A stretch of DNA of 64,000 bases from an uncultured Gammaproteobacteria bacterium (GCA_947259395.1 CAMYMN010000001.1:62001-126000); one strand, 5' to 3'; counted from the stretch's first letter, positions 21,923 to 33,833 are shown. Program-made: numbers and translations. Notes: generated by a model from the sequence alone, not told the origin.

Positions 21923-23005
21923 TCATCGAATCTTCAACGTTGCCAGACCCACCAGCACTAGAATCAAGCTGATGATCCAAAACCGAACGCTGACCCGTGG
22001 TTCGGGCCAACCCTTCAGCTCAAAATGATGGTGCAGCGGCGCCATACGAAATATGCGCTTCCCGATCAACTTGAATGATGCTACCTGCAAGATGACGGAG
22101 ATCGTTTCTACAACGAAGATCCCGCCCATGATGACCAACACGATCTCCTGACGGACCACTACCGCCACCGCCCCCAACGAGGCGCCCAGTGCCAACGCCC
22201 CGATGTCACCCATGAACACCTGGGCGGGATAGGTGTTGAACCACAAAAATCCCAACCCGGCCCCCACCAGGGCCGCGCAAAATACCAACACCTCACCGGT
22301 TCCCGGTATGAACGGAATCGCCAGATAGTTCGCGAAGACACTATGGCCGGTCACATAGGCGAAAATTCCCAAGCCCCCGGCGACTAGGACCGTGGGCATG
22401 ATTGCCAACCCGTCCAAGCCGTCGGTAAGATTGACGGCGTTGCTCGAACCAACGATCACCAGGTAAGTCAGCACGATAAACCACGGACCCAGTCCGATCG
22501 CCACCTCCTTGAAGAACGGTACGATCAATGCGGTCTCCAACGGTGATTGTGCGCTGAAGTAAAGAAACAAAGCGCTCGAGACGCCTGCTACGCTCTGCCA
22601 AAAAAATTTGGCGCGGGCGCCAATACCACGTGGATTCTTCTCAATCAGCTTACGGTAGTCGTCAACCCACCCGATTAATCCGAACGATAAACATGTGAAC
22701 AGCACAACCCACACGAAACGGTTCGTCAGATCCGCCCACAACAACGTGGTTGTGATAACAGACACCAATATCAACGTGCCGCCCATGGTGGGTGTGCCAA
22801 CCTTCTCAAAATGGGTTGGTGGACCATCTTGGCGTACGGTCTGCCCGATCTGATAATGACTCAGCTTGCGGATCATCATCGGACCGAGCACAAAACACAC
22901 GATAAGCGCGGTGATTACGCCGCAGATGCCGCGAAACGTGAGATAGCGAAACACGTTAAACACGCTGAACTCGTTTGCCAGGACATCAAACAAGTAAAGA
23001 AGCAT
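21923..23005 (-). CDS. mraY: Phospho-N-acetylmuramoyl-pentapeptide transferase
   Basis: [42 protein letters not shown] at 23005 preferred over ORF start 23080. Confidence 0.98.
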   Translation of the reverse strand: MLLYLFDVLANEFSVFNVFRYLTFRGICGVITALIVCFVLGPMMIRKLSHYQIGQTVRQDGPPTHFEKVGTPTMGGTLILVSVITTTLLWADLTNRFVWVVLFTCLSFGLIGWVDDYRKLIEKNPRGIGARAKFFWQSVAGVSSALFLYFSAQSPLETALIVPFFKEVAIGLGPWFIVLTYLVIVGSSNAVNLTDGLDGLAIMPTVLVAGGLGIFAYVTGHSVFANYLAIPFIPGTGEVLVFCAALVGAGLGFLWFNTYPAQVFMGDIGALALGASLGAVAVVVRQEIVLVIMGGIFVVETISVILQVASFKLIGKRIFRMAPLHHHFELKGWPEPRVSVRFWIISLILVLVGLATLKIR

Positions 23006-24369
23006 TAATGGATTCCCTCGCTCGACACCACGTCGTTCGGTCGTATGATTTTTGAGATGACATTTTCCATATGCATACACCGCGACCCCTTTACCAACAC
23101 CGTGGTGCCCTCATCAAGCTCATCGCGTAGCGCACGAATTAATGCTTGTTGGTCGGCAAAATGAATGCCGCGACCACCAAAGGCCTGAACCGTCTCCGCG
23201 CTCAAAGGACCCAACGCGAACAACCTGTCGATATCATGTTCACGGGCGTAAACACCGATGTCGCGATGTAGCGCCTCCTGTTGCTCCCCCAACTCCGCCA
23301 TATCGCCAAAAACCAGCAATTTTTTACCCGTGGTCTGGGACAAGAAGTCGATTGCGGCACGCGCGGAGGCAGGATTGGCGTTGTAAGTGTCGTCGTAGAC
23401 AATTGCACCGCGTATCCCTTTGCGTCGTTGCAAGCGTCCGGCGACCGGCGCCATCGTGGCCAGACCGTCCTTTACCTGTACAAGTTCGATGCCCGCCGCG
23501 AGTACCGCGCAGGTTGCGGCCAGGGCGTTGGCCACATTGTGTAATCCGGGCAACGGCAGCATAACGTCAATGTCACCGGCAAAGGTACGCATCATCAGCC
23601 GCGAGGTCTCGGCGCCCAGTTCATACTCGGCGGTGACATCGGCCTTGTGATGCAGCGCAAAGTACAGGCAACGGCGCGCCGCAGCCTGCCGTCTCCACAA
23701 AGGGGCATACGGATCATCCGCATTGATTACGGCGATACCGGCATTATCCAGACCATTGAAAATCTCCCCCTTGGCTCTCGCCACGGTCTCGATGTCACCC
23801 AAACCCTCCAAGTGCGCGGCGGCTGCATTGGTGATGAGCGCGATCGTAGGCCGCGTCATGCGGCTTAGATAGTCGATCTCGCCCACGTGGTTGGTGCCCA
23901 TCTCGACGACCGCATAGCGATGCGTGTCACGCAGGCGCAACAAAGTCAGCGGCACGCCGATTTCATTGTTTAGATTTCCTGCGGTGACCAGTGCGTCGCG
24001 TTTTGTATTGAGTATGGCACCGATCATTTGCTTGACGGTGGTCTTACCATTGCTCCCGGTAACACCGATCACTGGAATATCAAATTTGGCGCGCCAGTGT
24101 GCCGCCAGTTCGCCCAGCGCCGCTTTGGTGTCCGTGACCCAGATCGTATTGAGGTCGGTCTCGAGCGGCTCGTCAATCATTGCGCCCGCCGCCTGGTGCC
24201 GCCCCGCTTCTTCGATGAAGCGATGCCCGTTGAAGTGTGGACCACGTAGGGCCACAAAAAGATCACCGGAATGCAACGCTCTGGTATCCGTGGATACACC
24301 CTCGATCGTGATGTCGCTACCTACCAAGCTACCGTCCACTGCCTTGGCCACCTCGTGTAACCGCATCAC
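23005..24369 (-). CDS. murF: UDP-MurNAc-tripeptide--D-Ala-D-Ala ligase
   Basis: [33 protein letters not shown]. Confidence 0.97.
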   Translation of the reverse strand: MMRLHEVAKAVDGSLVGSDITIEGVSTDTRALHSGDLFVALRGPHFNGHRFIEEAGRHQAAGAMIDEPLETDLNTIWVTDTKAALGELAAHWRAKFDIPVIGVTGSNGKTTVKQMIGAILNTKRDALVTAGNLNNEIGVPLTLLRLRDTHRYAVVEMGTNHVGEIDYLSRMTRPTIALITNAAAAHLEGLGDIETVARAKGEIFNGLDNAGIAVINADDPYAPLWRRQAAARRCLYFALHHKADVTAEYELGAETSRLMMRTFAGDIDVMLPLPGLHNVANALAATCAVLAAGIELVQVKDGLATMAPVAGRLQRRKGIRGAIVYDDTYNANPASARAAIDFLSQTTGKKLLVFGDMAELGEQQEALHRDIGVYAREHDIDRLFALGPLSAETVQAFGGRGIHFADQQALIRALRDELDEGTTVLVKGSRCMHMENVISKIIRPNDVVSSEGIH

Positions 24370-25835
24370 GCCGCAACTCCCAGTGTCTGACTTACAATGT
24401 CACGATCGCTGAGCGGTATCTTTCGATCACCGACCAGCTGCACCATTTCATGACCCTTGCCTGCCACCAGAATCCAATCCTGGGAATTCGCATTGTGTAT
24501 CGCCCATCGGATCGCGTCGGATCTATCGTGAATCACTCTGGGCGCCACTTCCATACCGGAAATAATTTCGGAAACGATGGCCTGAGGCCGCTCCAGACGT
24601 GGATTGTCGTCGGTGAGAATCACCACGTCGGCAAGCACCTCTGCCATTTGACCCATCATCGGCCGTTTGGCACGGTCGCGATCGCCACCACAACCAAATA
24701 CACACCACAAACGTTGCCTGCAGTGTTCACGAATCGACCGGAGTGCGTGGGACAGGGCATCCGGTGTGTGCGCATAATCGACGACGACCGTGGGCACATC
24801 GTTGACGGTGCGGAATAGCTCCATTCGGCCGGGCACAGGGTGCAGGCGTTCCATTACTGCGGCGACAGGACCTGTGTCACGCCCAGAGGCGAGCAACACA
24901 GCCGCTACCGCCAGCAGGTTTGCGGCATTGATACGGCCAATCAACGACGATCGCACGTTGAATGCCTGCTCGCTGGTCTTCATCATCACAGTGAGACCTT
25001 TGTCATCCGGCGTTACAGATTCGGCGCATATGTCTCCGGCTTCCATCCCAAAGGTCCAGGTTTTTTGCGCGCTGGTCCGAGCGCGCAATGTGTAGCTGAA
25101 TGGGTCATCGTGGTTGAGCACCGCAATTTGCAAACACTTACAATCAAACAACAGCGCCTTGCTGCCTCCATACGCTGCCATGTCGTCGTGATAGTCCAGA
25201 TGATCATGGCTGAGATTCGTGAACACCGCGGCATCGAACGCGACACCGGCGACGCGTCCCTGATCCAACGCATGGGAGGACACCTCTATGCACACGTGGC
25301 TGGCACCGTTGTCTCGAAATCGCTGCAATTCACGATGCAGCCGAATCGGGTCTGGCGTTGTCTGCAATCCCGGAGTGATGTTCTCGATAAAACCTATGCC
25401 CAGCGTTCCGATTAAGCCGCACCGTCCACCTAGCGCTTCATAGGCTTGGGTCAAAAGATGGGTGCACGTGGTTTTACCATTCGTGCCGGTCACCCCGGTG
25501 ACGAATAGATCCCCGGATGGGTTGCCGTAAAACCGGTCGGCGATGACACCCATCTTTCGTTGCAGTTGCGATACTGGATAACAAGCTACATTAACTTGTG
25601 GCACAGTGATGCCGTCAGATTCGTAGATCACTGCGGCTGCCCCTTGGTCAACGGCCTGTTGGATATAGTCGCGGCCATCATGGCGAGTACCGGGATAGGC
25701 GAAGAACATATCCCCCGCCCTGACGTCACGACTATCCAGTGTGATACCGGTAATCATAATGTCTTCAGCAGGGCTAACCGTGGCGAGGTCTTTTAGCAGT
25801 TCGCCCAAGCGGACTTTTTGCTGAATCTCGTTCAC
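24366..25835 (-). CDS. murE: UDP-MurNAc-tripeptide synthetase
   Basis: VTGTNGKTTCTHLLTQA; VDYAHTPDALSHAL; TDDNPRLERPQAI (meso-DAP-type DNPR motif). Confidence 0.97.
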   Translation of the reverse strand: MNEIQQKVRLGELLKDLATVSPAEDIMITGITLDSRDVRAGDMFFAYPGTRHDGRDYIQQAVDQGAAAVIYESDGITVPQVNVACYPVSQLQRKMGVIADRFYGNPSGDLFVTGVTGTNGKTTCTHLLTQAYEALGGRCGLIGTLGIGFIENITPGLQTTPDPIRLHRELQRFRDNGASHVCIEVSSHALDQGRVAGVAFDAAVFTNLSHDHLDYHDDMAAYGGSKALLFDCKCLQIAVLNHDDPFSYTLRARTSAQKTWTFGMEAGDICAESVTPDDKGLTVMMKTSEQAFNVRSSLIGRINAANLLAVAAVLLASGRDTGPVAAVMERLHPVPGRMELFRTVNDVPTVVVDYAHTPDALSHALRSIREHCRQRLWCVFGCGGDRDRAKRPMMGQMAEVLADVVILTDDNPRLERPQAIVSEIISGMEVAPRVIHDRSDAIRWAIHNANSQDWILVAGKGHEMVQLVGDRKIPLSDRDIVSQTLGVAA

Positions 25836-27544
25836 GCGTCCGTACCACTCGCCTTGGTCTGATGCATCGCTTCAGGATGCTGATCCGGGGGCAGATTCAA
25901 CAACCGAAGTGCACCTGTCATGACCTTCGAAAAAACCGGAGCCGCAACCTCGCCGCCATAATAGTTTTCGCCCCGCGGATCGTTCACGACAACGACCATA
26001 ACCAAACGCGGATCACTTACCGGCGCCATACCAGCAAACACCGACATATACCGGTCTTCCGCATAGCCGGATTCAGTGACCTTGTGCACCGTGCCGGTCT
26101 TGCCCGCGACTCGATAGCGGTCAACGCGCGCCGCTCCCCCGGTGCCGTGATCACTTACAGACTTCTCCAACATTTGGCGCATTTGCCGTGCGATCGTATT
26201 TCCCATTACCCGCTCGCCGACCACCGGCCCATGCACCGGTGTTATGCTGACAGGCAGCAGAATACCGTCGTTGGCCAACACCGCGTAGGCGCGTGCGAGT
26301 TGTAACGGGGTAGTCGACAAACCGTATCCGAATGCCAAGGTTGCTTGCTCGATAGGCCGCCAACGGCGGCGCGCAGGAAGACTGCCGGCAACCTCACCTG
26401 GAAGACCCAACCCGGTGGCGTCACCAAAACCGAGCGCCTTCAACGCTACGAACAAGCGCTGTGGCTCAAATTCCATGGCGATCTTGGCGGCGCCGACATT
26501 ACTAGACTTGACGATCACGCGCGCCACCGTCAACAACCCGTAATCCTTTACGTCACGTACCCGATGGCGCCCGATCAGCAGATGACCAGGCGTGGTATCG
26601 ACACGGGTGTCTGGACCGAAACGACCACTTTCGAGCGCCATCGCCACGGTAAACGGCTTGATCGTGGAACCCGGTTCGAACACGTCGGTCACTGCACGAT
26701 TGCGAAACCGGCTGCCACGAATGTCGTCGCGATTGTTGGGATTGAAACTCGGTTCGTTAACCATCGCCAACACTTCCCCGGTCTTGGCATCCAGCACCAC
26801 TACCGACGCGCTTTTTGCCTGGTGGCGGCGCACGGCTGTTTTCAAATAACGGTGAGCAAGGAACTGTATTCGCGCGTCGACGCTGATACTGAGATCACCG
26901 CCGTTTATCACCGGCTGGATAAGCTCGACGCGGTCCACGATATGTCCCAGGCGATCCTTGAGCACCCGGGTCTTGCCGGCGACGCCACTCAACTGCGCGT
27001 TGAATACCAGTTCGATGCCTTCCTGACCCTCGTCATCGATATTGGTGAAACCGAGCACATGACCCGTATAAGGACCCGCGGGATAGTAACGCCGATACTC
27101 CCTTACCAAATCTACGCCGGGTATTTTTAAACTCATTACCTGCGCGACGGTTTCGGGCGGCAGATGGCGTTTCAGGTAAGTAAACTCTCGCTTGCGCTTG
27201 TTCCGGCACAGCTTTTTTATCTGCGCCGGCGACATCTTTAGTATGCGCGCTAGCTTGCGCCATGAATGGCCTTGCTCAAGCAGTGTTTGCGGATGCGCCC
27301 ACACCGAATCAACAGGCGTGCTCACGGCAAGCGGTTCACCGTTGCGGTCGATAATCATTCCACGCGTCGGAGGCGTGTGTACGACGCGCAAATAACGAGC
27401 ATCGCCTTGGGCCTTGAGATAATCGGTATCGAGGACTTGAAGGAACACCGCACGTATGGCAAGTAATCCGAGGCTCAAGAACAGTATCACTAACACCAAC
27501 CAATGGCGGCCGGCATACTCGATGGGTTGATGATCTGCGCTCAT
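25832..27544 (-). CDS. ftsI: Septal transpeptidase FtsI (PBP3)
   Basis: EPGSTIKPFTVAMAL (SxxK); KSSNVGAAKIA (SxN); VAGKTGTVHKV (KTG). Confidence 0.97.
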   Translation of the reverse strand: MSADHQPIEYAGRHWLVLVILFLSLGLLAIRAVFLQVLDTDYLKAQGDARYLRVVHTPPTRGMIIDRNGEPLAVSTPVDSVWAHPQTLLEQGHSWRKLARILKMSPAQIKKLCRNKRKREFTYLKRHLPPETVAQVMSLKIPGVDLVREYRRYYPAGPYTGHVLGFTNIDDEGQEGIELVFNAQLSGVAGKTRVLKDRLGHIVDRVELIQPVINGGDLSISVDARIQFLAHRYLKTAVRRHQAKSASVVVLDAKTGEVLAMVNEPSFNPNNRDDIRGSRFRNRAVTDVFEPGSTIKPFTVAMALESGRFGPDTRVDTTPGHLLIGRHRVRDVKDYGLLTVARVIVKSSNVGAAKIAMEFEPQRLFVALKALGFGDATGLGLPGEVAGSLPARRRWRPIEQATLAFGYGLSTTPLQLARAYAVLANDGILLPVSITPVHGPVVGERVMGNTIARQMRQMLEKSVSDHGTGGAARVDRYRVAGKTGTVHKVTESGYAEDRYMSVFAGMAPVSDPRLVMVVVVNDPRGENYYGGEVAAPVFSKVMTGALRLLNLPPDQHPEAMHQTKASGTDA

Positions 27545-27810
27545 TGCGGCCGACCCGACAATATCAACATGTCATTGGGGCTCGGAGTAATCATACCCAG
27601 TTTCTCGCGAGCTTTTTTTTCGACCAAGTGATGAACCGACCATGTGCTTTCTTCCAACAACAACTGCCGCCATTCAATATTCAACTGATCGCGTTGTAGT
27701 TGAGCATCTTTGAGTGCAATAAATGTCAATCGATGCTGGTGACGAATGTAGACCACCGCGATCCCGCTGATCACGACCGACACGACCAACATGAGCACCA
27801 CATTACGCAT
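27541..27810 (-). CDS. ftsL: Cell division protein FtsL
   Basis: 89 aa, single TM, coiled-coil; between rsmH and ftsI. Confidence 0.92.
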   Translation of the reverse strand: MRNVVLMLVVSVVISGIAVVYIRHQHRLTFIALKDAQLQRDQLNIEWRQLLLEESTWSVHHLVEKKAREKLGMITPSPNDMLILSGRPQ

Positions 27811-28747
27811 ATGCCGCCTCGGTTCTCTCGGCCACGCGCATCACTGCACTTCGCGCGCGCGGATTGCGCGCCACTTCGTCTTGACCCGGTCTGATCGGCT
27901 TGCTGATCAAACGTAGTCTCGGCGACAGGCGACTATCGGGTATCGGAAAATCCGGTGGATAAGGATCACCCTTCGACTCGTAGCGTAAGAACCGTTTAAC
28001 GATTCGATCTTCCAACGAATGAAAGCTTATGACGACGAGTCGCCCACCGGCGTTCAACATTTCGACAGCTTGAGGTAGTGCCTCACGCAATTGTTCCAAC
28101 TCTTGATTCAAAAACATTCGAATCGCTTGAAACGTACGTGTAGCAGGATGTTTGTGAGGGTCCCTTTTAGTGACGGCTTGTTCGATGATCTCCACGAGTT
28201 GCCAGGTGCGCTGAATGGGTTGCTGCTGGCGCACGGTCGCGATTGCCGACGCGATACGTTTTGCATAGCGCTCCTCGCCCAACTCACGTATCACCTGTTC
28301 AAGCTCCTTGACATCCACAGTTTCCAGCCATTCATTTGCCGGGACTCCGGTCTGCGGATCCATACGCATATCCAACGGTCCGTCATCGCTGAAGCTGAAA
28401 CCACGCGTTGCATCATCTAATTGCGGTGACGACACGCCAAGGTCGAAGACTATCCCGTTCACTTTACCGGTAATCGACAGTGACTCGGCGGCTTGCTTCA
28501 ATTCCGAGAACCGGTGATGAAGGATGATCACGCGGGGGTCCCGCGCCAACATTGACCTTGCTGCTGCGACGGCTTCGGGGTCCTGATCAATGACAATCAA
28601 TCTTCCCTGGTCTGCGAGCAGATCGAGAATCGCACAACTGTGTCCGCCGCGGCCAAATGTGGCGTCGATGTATATTCCATTAGATCTAATGTTCAGTGCT
28701 GTCACCACTTCACTTGCCAGTACTGGCTTATGCCTTTGCGTAACCAC
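27803..28747 (-). CDS. rsmH: 16S rRNA (cytosine1402-N4)-methyltransferase
   Basis: HKPVLASEVVTALNIRSNGIYIDATFGRGGHSCAIL; FDLGVSSPQLD. Confidence 0.98.
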   Translation of the reverse strand: MVTQRHKPVLASEVVTALNIRSNGIYIDATFGRGGHSCAILDLLADQGRLIVIDQDPEAVAAARSMLARDPRVIILHHRFSELKQAAESLSITGKVNGIVFDLGVSSPQLDDATRGFSFSDDGPLDMRMDPQTGVPANEWLETVDVKELEQVIRELGEERYAKRIASAIATVRQQQPIQRTWQLVEIIEQAVTKRDPHKHPATRTFQAIRMFLNQELEQLREALPQAVEMLNAGGRLVVISFHSLEDRIVKRFLRYESKGDPYPPDFPIPDSRLSPRLRLISKPIRPGQDEVARNPRARSAVMRVAERTEAAYA

Positions 28748-28765
28748 GGTAATGTGACATCGGCG

Positions 28766-29224
28766 TCATAAAGACAACGATTCCAGTTCCACTGATAAGG
28801 GGCCTCCTCCGTCAATGTCCTGTGAAAGCCATTCTTCTCTTCGCGAATTCCACAGATCTTGGTTCCAGATCTCGAATTTGTTGCCTTGTCCGATCATGAC
28901 CACCTGTTTTCTCAACTCGGCGAAATCACGCAGTGGCCCGGGCAGTAACACCCGGCCACTGGCGTCGAGGTCGCACTCGTTTGCGTGGCCGATGAGAATG
29001 CGCTTTAATCGTTGTGCATTTCCGTCAAGACTGGGCAGGTTCACCAGTTTCCGCTCGATCACTTCCCATTCGATGAGCGGGTACAGCCATAAGCAGCGTT
29101 CAGTGTTGTTGATGGTGACCACCATCCGGCCTTCGGTTTGCCGGATTAGGCCATCCCGATACCGCGTTGGGATCGCTAGCCGGCCTTTAGCATCCAGGTT
29201 AAGCGTGTTGACACCGCGGAACAT
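28766..29224 (-). CDS. mraZ: Transcriptional regulator / division protein MraZ
   Basis: MFRGVNTLNLDAKGRLAIPTRYRD; first dcw gene. Confidence 0.97.
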   Translation of the reverse strand: MFRGVNTLNLDAKGRLAIPTRYRDGLIRQTEGRMVVTINNTERCLWLYPLIEWEVIERKLVNLPSLDGNAQRLKRILIGHANECDLDASGRVLLPGPLRDFAELRKQVVMIGQGNKFEIWNQDLWNSRREEWLSQDIDGGGPLSVELESLSL

Positions 29225-29246
29225 TGATCCTCCCCTACCCTATTTA

Positions 29247-29271
29247 TCCACGTTTTCCCACTTCTCCCCAC
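29247..29271 (-). promoter_or_regulatory. MraZ-binding direct repeats (mraZ boxes)
   Basis: Minus strand TGGGGAGAAG-TGGGAAAACG-TGGATAAATA: TGGGN boxes at 10-bp spacing upstream of mraZ. Confidence 0.75.
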
Positions 29272-29281
29272 TAATAAACAC

Positions 29282-29311
29282 ACTATAGAGAGGTCAAATG
29301 GCCGGTGTCAA
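29282..29311 (-). promoter_or_regulatory. Candidate sigma70 promoter for the dcw cluster (Pmra)
   Basis: Minus strand TTGACA (29311-29306), 18-bp spacer, TATAGT (29287-29282). Confidence 0.7.
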
Positions 29312-29547
29312 GCAAAAACCGGGGCCGAATCAACCAAGATTCTCCCTTATCTGACAGTCGGTTACGTCATTTTTTGCCGGACCGACGCGCACCGCGCGGC
29401 GCGCCTCGCGAGCGGCGGCGCGTTCCCACTGCGTTCCGGCCGCGCGGCTAACCCCGTATACCGGCCTAACTTGTTGAATTTAATGGGGAGTTTTCGAAAT
29501 AACGGGCGCGAGGCGTACGCGGACACCAGCCGCCGCTGAACGGGAAG

Positions 29548-29960
29548 CGAGAGCCAGCCTGTAAGCCGGGTTCTGTCGGGGACAGTCATTCATCTGGGAC
29601 AGACGTCACCGCCTGCCTCGAGCGACCTACCCGGACCCGGTGCGGGCCACACCACGGGGTCTCTATGCGGTCTTGCTCCAGGTGGGGTTTACCCTGCCAC
29701 GGGCGTTACCGCCCGCGCGGTGCGCTCTTACCGCACCTTTTCACCCTTACCGGCCACCTACCCTCGGTCGGCCCCCTGGCCCTGACACACCGCGTCTCGC
29801 TTGGCGTTCTCGGGCCGCAGACCGTCCCAGGGTAGGCAACCGGCGGTATGTTTTCTGTGGCACTTTCCGTCGGCTCACGCCGCCCAGGCGTTACCTGGCA
29901 CCCTGCCCTGTGGAGCCCGGACTTTCCTCCCCCGAAGGGGCGACTGCCCGGCTGACTCTC
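29548..29960 (-). ncRNA. rnpB: RNase P RNA, bacterial type A
   Basis: Minus strand GGGGAGGAAAGTCCGGGCTCCACAGGGCAGGGTGCCAGGTAACGCCTGGGCGG near the 5' end and CGACAGAACCCGGCTTACAGGCTGGCTC at the 3' end; between rsmI and mraZ. Exact ends approximate. Confidence 0.93.
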
Positions 29961-30003
29961 CGATTCAAGATACAAGATTCGGGCCCCTAGGTACAAGTGG
30001 ATG

Positions 30004-30855
30004 TCAGCCCCCGGATTGTCTGAGCGCCAGCCGGTAGACATCATTCCTGCTCGCGCCGGTGATGTCCGCCGCCAGGTTAACGGCCTGTTTCATCGGCAGG
30101 TCGGCGAGCAGCAGCGATAGCACTCGCTCTAGTTCCACCGTCGCCGGGGCGGCGTCTCGCCGTCCGTGCACCAAGAGGACAAATTCCCCCTTTCGCTGCC
30201 GGGGTTCGTTCTCCAGCCATACCAGCAGGTTAACCAGCGTATCCCGCCTGACGGTCTCAAACTGCTTGGTAATCTCGCGCGCAATCACGCCTTCACGGTC
30301 GGCATCGAATATCGACACCATATCCCGTAGCGTCGCCACAACGCGATGCACGGATTCGTAGAAAATCAAGGTACACGATTCGTGTTGCAGGGCTTCAAGA
30401 CGGTGTCGCCGGGGTGCGGATTTGGGCGGTAAGAATCCCTCGAAAACAAAGCGATCGGTCGGCAGCCCGGCTATGGATAATGCAGTAATAGCCGCACAGG
30501 GACCAGGCGCCGCGGTCACGCGAATATCCCGCTCCTGCGCCAGGCGCACCAGGCGATAACCAGCATCACTGATCAGCGGTGTGCCGGCGTCGCTGATCAA
30601 CGCGATGTCCTCACCGTGAACCAAACGATCTACCAATTGCGGGGCGCGTTGCCGCTCATTGTGGTCGTGGTAAGCAAGCAGGGGCGTGTCAATGTGGTAG
30701 CGATCCGCCAGTTTACGGCTGACGCGTGTGTCCTCGGCGGCAATGATATCGACTTGCGAAAGAATGCGAATCGCTCGCGCGCTGATGTCCTCCAGATTAC
30801 CGATAGGCGTTGCCACGATATATAAAACCCCACCTTTGCCTGGCTGCTCGGCCAC
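30004..30855 (-). CDS. rsmI: 16S rRNA (cytidine1402-2'-O)-methyltransferase
   Basis: GVLYIVATPIGNLEDISARAIRIL; LISDAGTPLISDAGYRLV. Confidence 0.97.
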   Translation of the reverse strand: MAEQPGKGGVLYIVATPIGNLEDISARAIRILSQVDIIAAEDTRVSRKLADRYHIDTPLLAYHDHNERQRAPQLVDRLVHGEDIALISDAGTPLISDAGYRLVRLAQERDIRVTAAPGPCAAITALSIAGLPTDRFVFEGFLPPKSAPRRHRLEALQHESCTLIFYESVHRVVATLRDMVSIFDADREGVIAREITKQFETVRRDTLVNLLVWLENEPRQRKGEFVLLVHGRRDAAPATVELERVLSLLLADLPMKQAVNLAADITGASRNDVYRLALRQSGG

Positions 30856-30901
30856 TCGCTATACTCCGTTTGCCCTGGTTTCAGTAAAACCGTACTCAAT
30901 T

Positions 30902-32878
30902 GTGAAAATCCGGCTCATCACACCCATTGCCACCCTTATCATCGTTGGCTGCGCGTCACAACCGGCAACGCAGATACCCGAGACGCAGACCGTTGAAGTT
31001 ACCGAACTGTCGGTTTCACCATCCATTGAACCTGCGGCCGAGACGCCGACCGCACAAGAGCTCCTCAACTCCGCCTCTGAGTACCTTACTCGCGCCGAGG
31101 ATGCGTTACCACCAGAGCGCGCTGACTTTCAACTCAAAGCCGCGGCCGCATTGATTCGATCGGGACGCCATGATCCAGCCTTGCGTCTTCTGGATTCCAT
31201 TGATCTGACCGGGCTGGCGCCGCTGTATGACACGCGTCGCCAATTGCTCAAAGCGCGCATAGCAATCCGCAAAAACCTCCCCAACACGGCATTTTCATTG
31301 TTGTCTGGCGTGGAAGATCGGCCGGGGCTCAATCCACAGCTGAGGGAACAATTGTGGGAGCTGCGAGCACGGGCGAATCTGCTCGTGGATCGTCCGCTCC
31401 AGGCGGTTCGCTATTTGATCATGCGCGAAAAATATCTGACTCACCCGGATGAACTATTGTTCAATCAACGCCAGATTTGGGTCCTGCTCAATCGAGCAAG
31501 GATGGATCAACTGTTTCAGCTGCGCCAGACGGTCTCCAATGAGGAATTGTCCGGCTGGATCGATCTCAGTTTGATACACATGGAACATGGCCACGATGCA
31601 TTCCGTATCGACAACGAGATTCGGCACTGGCAGTCACTGCATCCACAACACAGCGCGAATCTGTTCCTGCAAAGGCGCGCTACTGCGTTCAGTGGACCGT
31701 CTATTATCGCGCCCCGGCGGATAGCATTATTATTACCACTTGCCTCGGAATATGGGCGCGCTGCGCAAGCGGTACATGATGGATTCACGGCGGTTCATAA
31801 TGCCAACGGCGACCCCAACAAGGCGGAGATCGTCATCTACGACATCGGATCCGAAGCCGCATTGTCGCCGATCTATTACCGTCTGGCAGTACAAGAGGGT
31901 GCTGACTTGATTGTGGGCCCATTGGGGAAAGAGGCAGTCACCGCGTTGCTGGCTACCGAGACGCTGTCGGTGCCTACCTTGCTATTGGGTAGCGCGCATG
32001 CCGCTGAATCCCTCCCTATGAATGGGTTTCAATTCGACCTATCCCCGGAGCGCGACGCAGAGCAGACTGCATTGCGCGCTTATCTAGATGGACACCGTAC
32101 CGCTGCGGCGCTGTATCCGGAAACAACCTGGGGCCAGCGTGTACAGAAAGCATTCAGCACGCGCTGGCAGGAATTGGGGGGGTTGGTCGTGGAAACTCGC
32201 CCCTATGTGGATGACCGGCCCGATTACTCCGCGCCCATAAAGGAAGTCTTGAATATCGACAAAAGCGAGGGGCGCAAACGCGAACTGTCAGCGTTAATAC
32301 GATCGAAACTCGTGTTCCAACCTCGCCGCCGACAGGATATCGACTTTCTATTTCTCGCCGCAAAGACATCAACTGCTCGGTTATTGAAACCGCAGATCAA
32401 TTTTTTTCAGGGGCACAACGTGCCGGTCTACGCGACCTCCCACATCTATTCTGGGAAACCCGACCGGGTGAACGATGTCGACCTGAACGGCATAGTATTC
32501 GGCGATATGCCGTGGCTACTGGCAAATGACGGGCGAATTCGCAATACGCGCAAGAGAATTCAGGGGCCTTGGCCGTATGCCTTCAGCCCACTGGATCGGC
32601 TATTCGCCCTGGGCATGGATAGCTATGCGATAATCCCGGCTCTTGCGCGGTTACGTGAGGACCAAGACTTACTCATCGAGGGCGTCACTGCGGACTTGAG
32701 CATGGACCGGACCGGCCGCATCATCCGTCACTTGAGCTGGGCAAAGTTTGAAAATGGACGACCGGCAATGCAGGAGCTTCCGGTGGGTAAGCGTCGCATT
32801 GATTTGTACAAACCTGGGCACGAGGCACTTGGCATTCCATTTGAAACGAGGGCAGCGGGCGGAACGCAAAGCCCGTGA
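30902..32878 (+). CDS. lpoA: LppC/LpoA-type lipoprotein (activator of PBP1a), periplasmic-binding fold
   Basis: GTG start, lipobox LIIVGC, TPR-like N-terminus and LppC C-terminus (RIALLLPLASEYGRAAQAVHDGF); divergent from rsmI, followed by yraN. Confidence 0.9.
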   Translation: MKIRLITPIATLIIVGCASQPATQIPETQTVEVTELSVSPSIEPAAETPTAQELLNSASEYLTRAEDALPPERADFQLKAAAALIRSGRHDPALRLLDSIDLTGLAPLYDTRRQLLKARIAIRKNLPNTAFSLLSGVEDRPGLNPQLREQLWELRARANLLVDRPLQAVRYLIMREKYLTHPDELLFNQRQIWVLLNRARMDQLFQLRQTVSNEELSGWIDLSLIHMEHGHDAFRIDNEIRHWQSLHPQHSANLFLQRRATAFSGPSIIAPRRIALLLPLASEYGRAAQAVHDGFTAVHNANGDPNKAEIVIYDIGSEAALSPIYYRLAVQEGADLIVGPLGKEAVTALLATETLSVPTLLLGSAHAAESLPMNGFQFDLSPERDAEQTALRAYLDGHRTAAALYPETTWGQRVQKAFSTRWQELGGLVVETRPYVDDRPDYSAPIKEVLNIDKSEGRKRELSALIRSKLVFQPRRRQDIDFLFLAAKTSTARLLKPQINFFQGHNVPVYATSHIYSGKPDRVNDVDLNGIVFGDMPWLLANDGRIRNTRKRIQGPWPYAFSPLDRLFALGMDSYAIIPALARLREDQDLLIEGVTADLSMDRTGRIIRHLSWAKFENGRPAMQELPVGKRRIDLYKPGHEALGIPFETRAAGGTQSP

Positions 32879-33185
32879 TTTCCTAATCCGAAATGGGTTG
32901 CGACACATTGAGTCGAACTACCGTTGTCCTTGTGGAGAACTCGATCTGGTAATGGAGGACGGGGAACATGTGGTTTTCGTAGAGGTGCGCTTTCGAAATA
33001 GTGACCGCTTCGGTGGAGCGCTAGCCAGTATCAATGCGCAAAAACAAAAAAAATTGCGCGACTCCGCCGAACATTATCGCCAACGCCACAAACCGCTCAG
33101 CAACCGGCCCTGCCGCTTTGATGTCATATCTCTCACTGGTGACATCAACTCCGTGGATCCAGAGTGGATAAAAGATGCATTCTGA
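32841..33185 (+). CDS. yraN: YraN family endonuclease-like protein (UPF0102)
   Basis: RGQRAERKARDFLIRNGLRHIESNYRCPCGELDLVMEDGEHVVFVEVRFR; start tentative (TTG 32841), overlaps lpoA 3' end. Confidence 0.88.
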   Translation: MKRGQRAERKARDFLIRNGLRHIESNYRCPCGELDLVMEDGEHVVFVEVRFRNSDRFGGALASINAQKQKKLRDSAEHYRQRHKPLSNRPCRFDVISLTGDINSVDPEWIKDAF

Positions 33186-33218
33186 TTGGCGATATGCTCT
33201 GCTGGAGCGAACTGATAA

Positions 33219-33832
<614 letters not shown>

Positions 33833-33833
<1 letters not shown>

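Noticed and set aside
26345-27130. 261-aa plus-strand ORF
   Set aside because: Antisense to ftsI; no domain-like features.
29640-30044. ORFs of 116, 112 and 78 aa
   Set aside because: Overlap RNase P RNA; low-complexity Pro/Arg-rich translations of a structured RNA.
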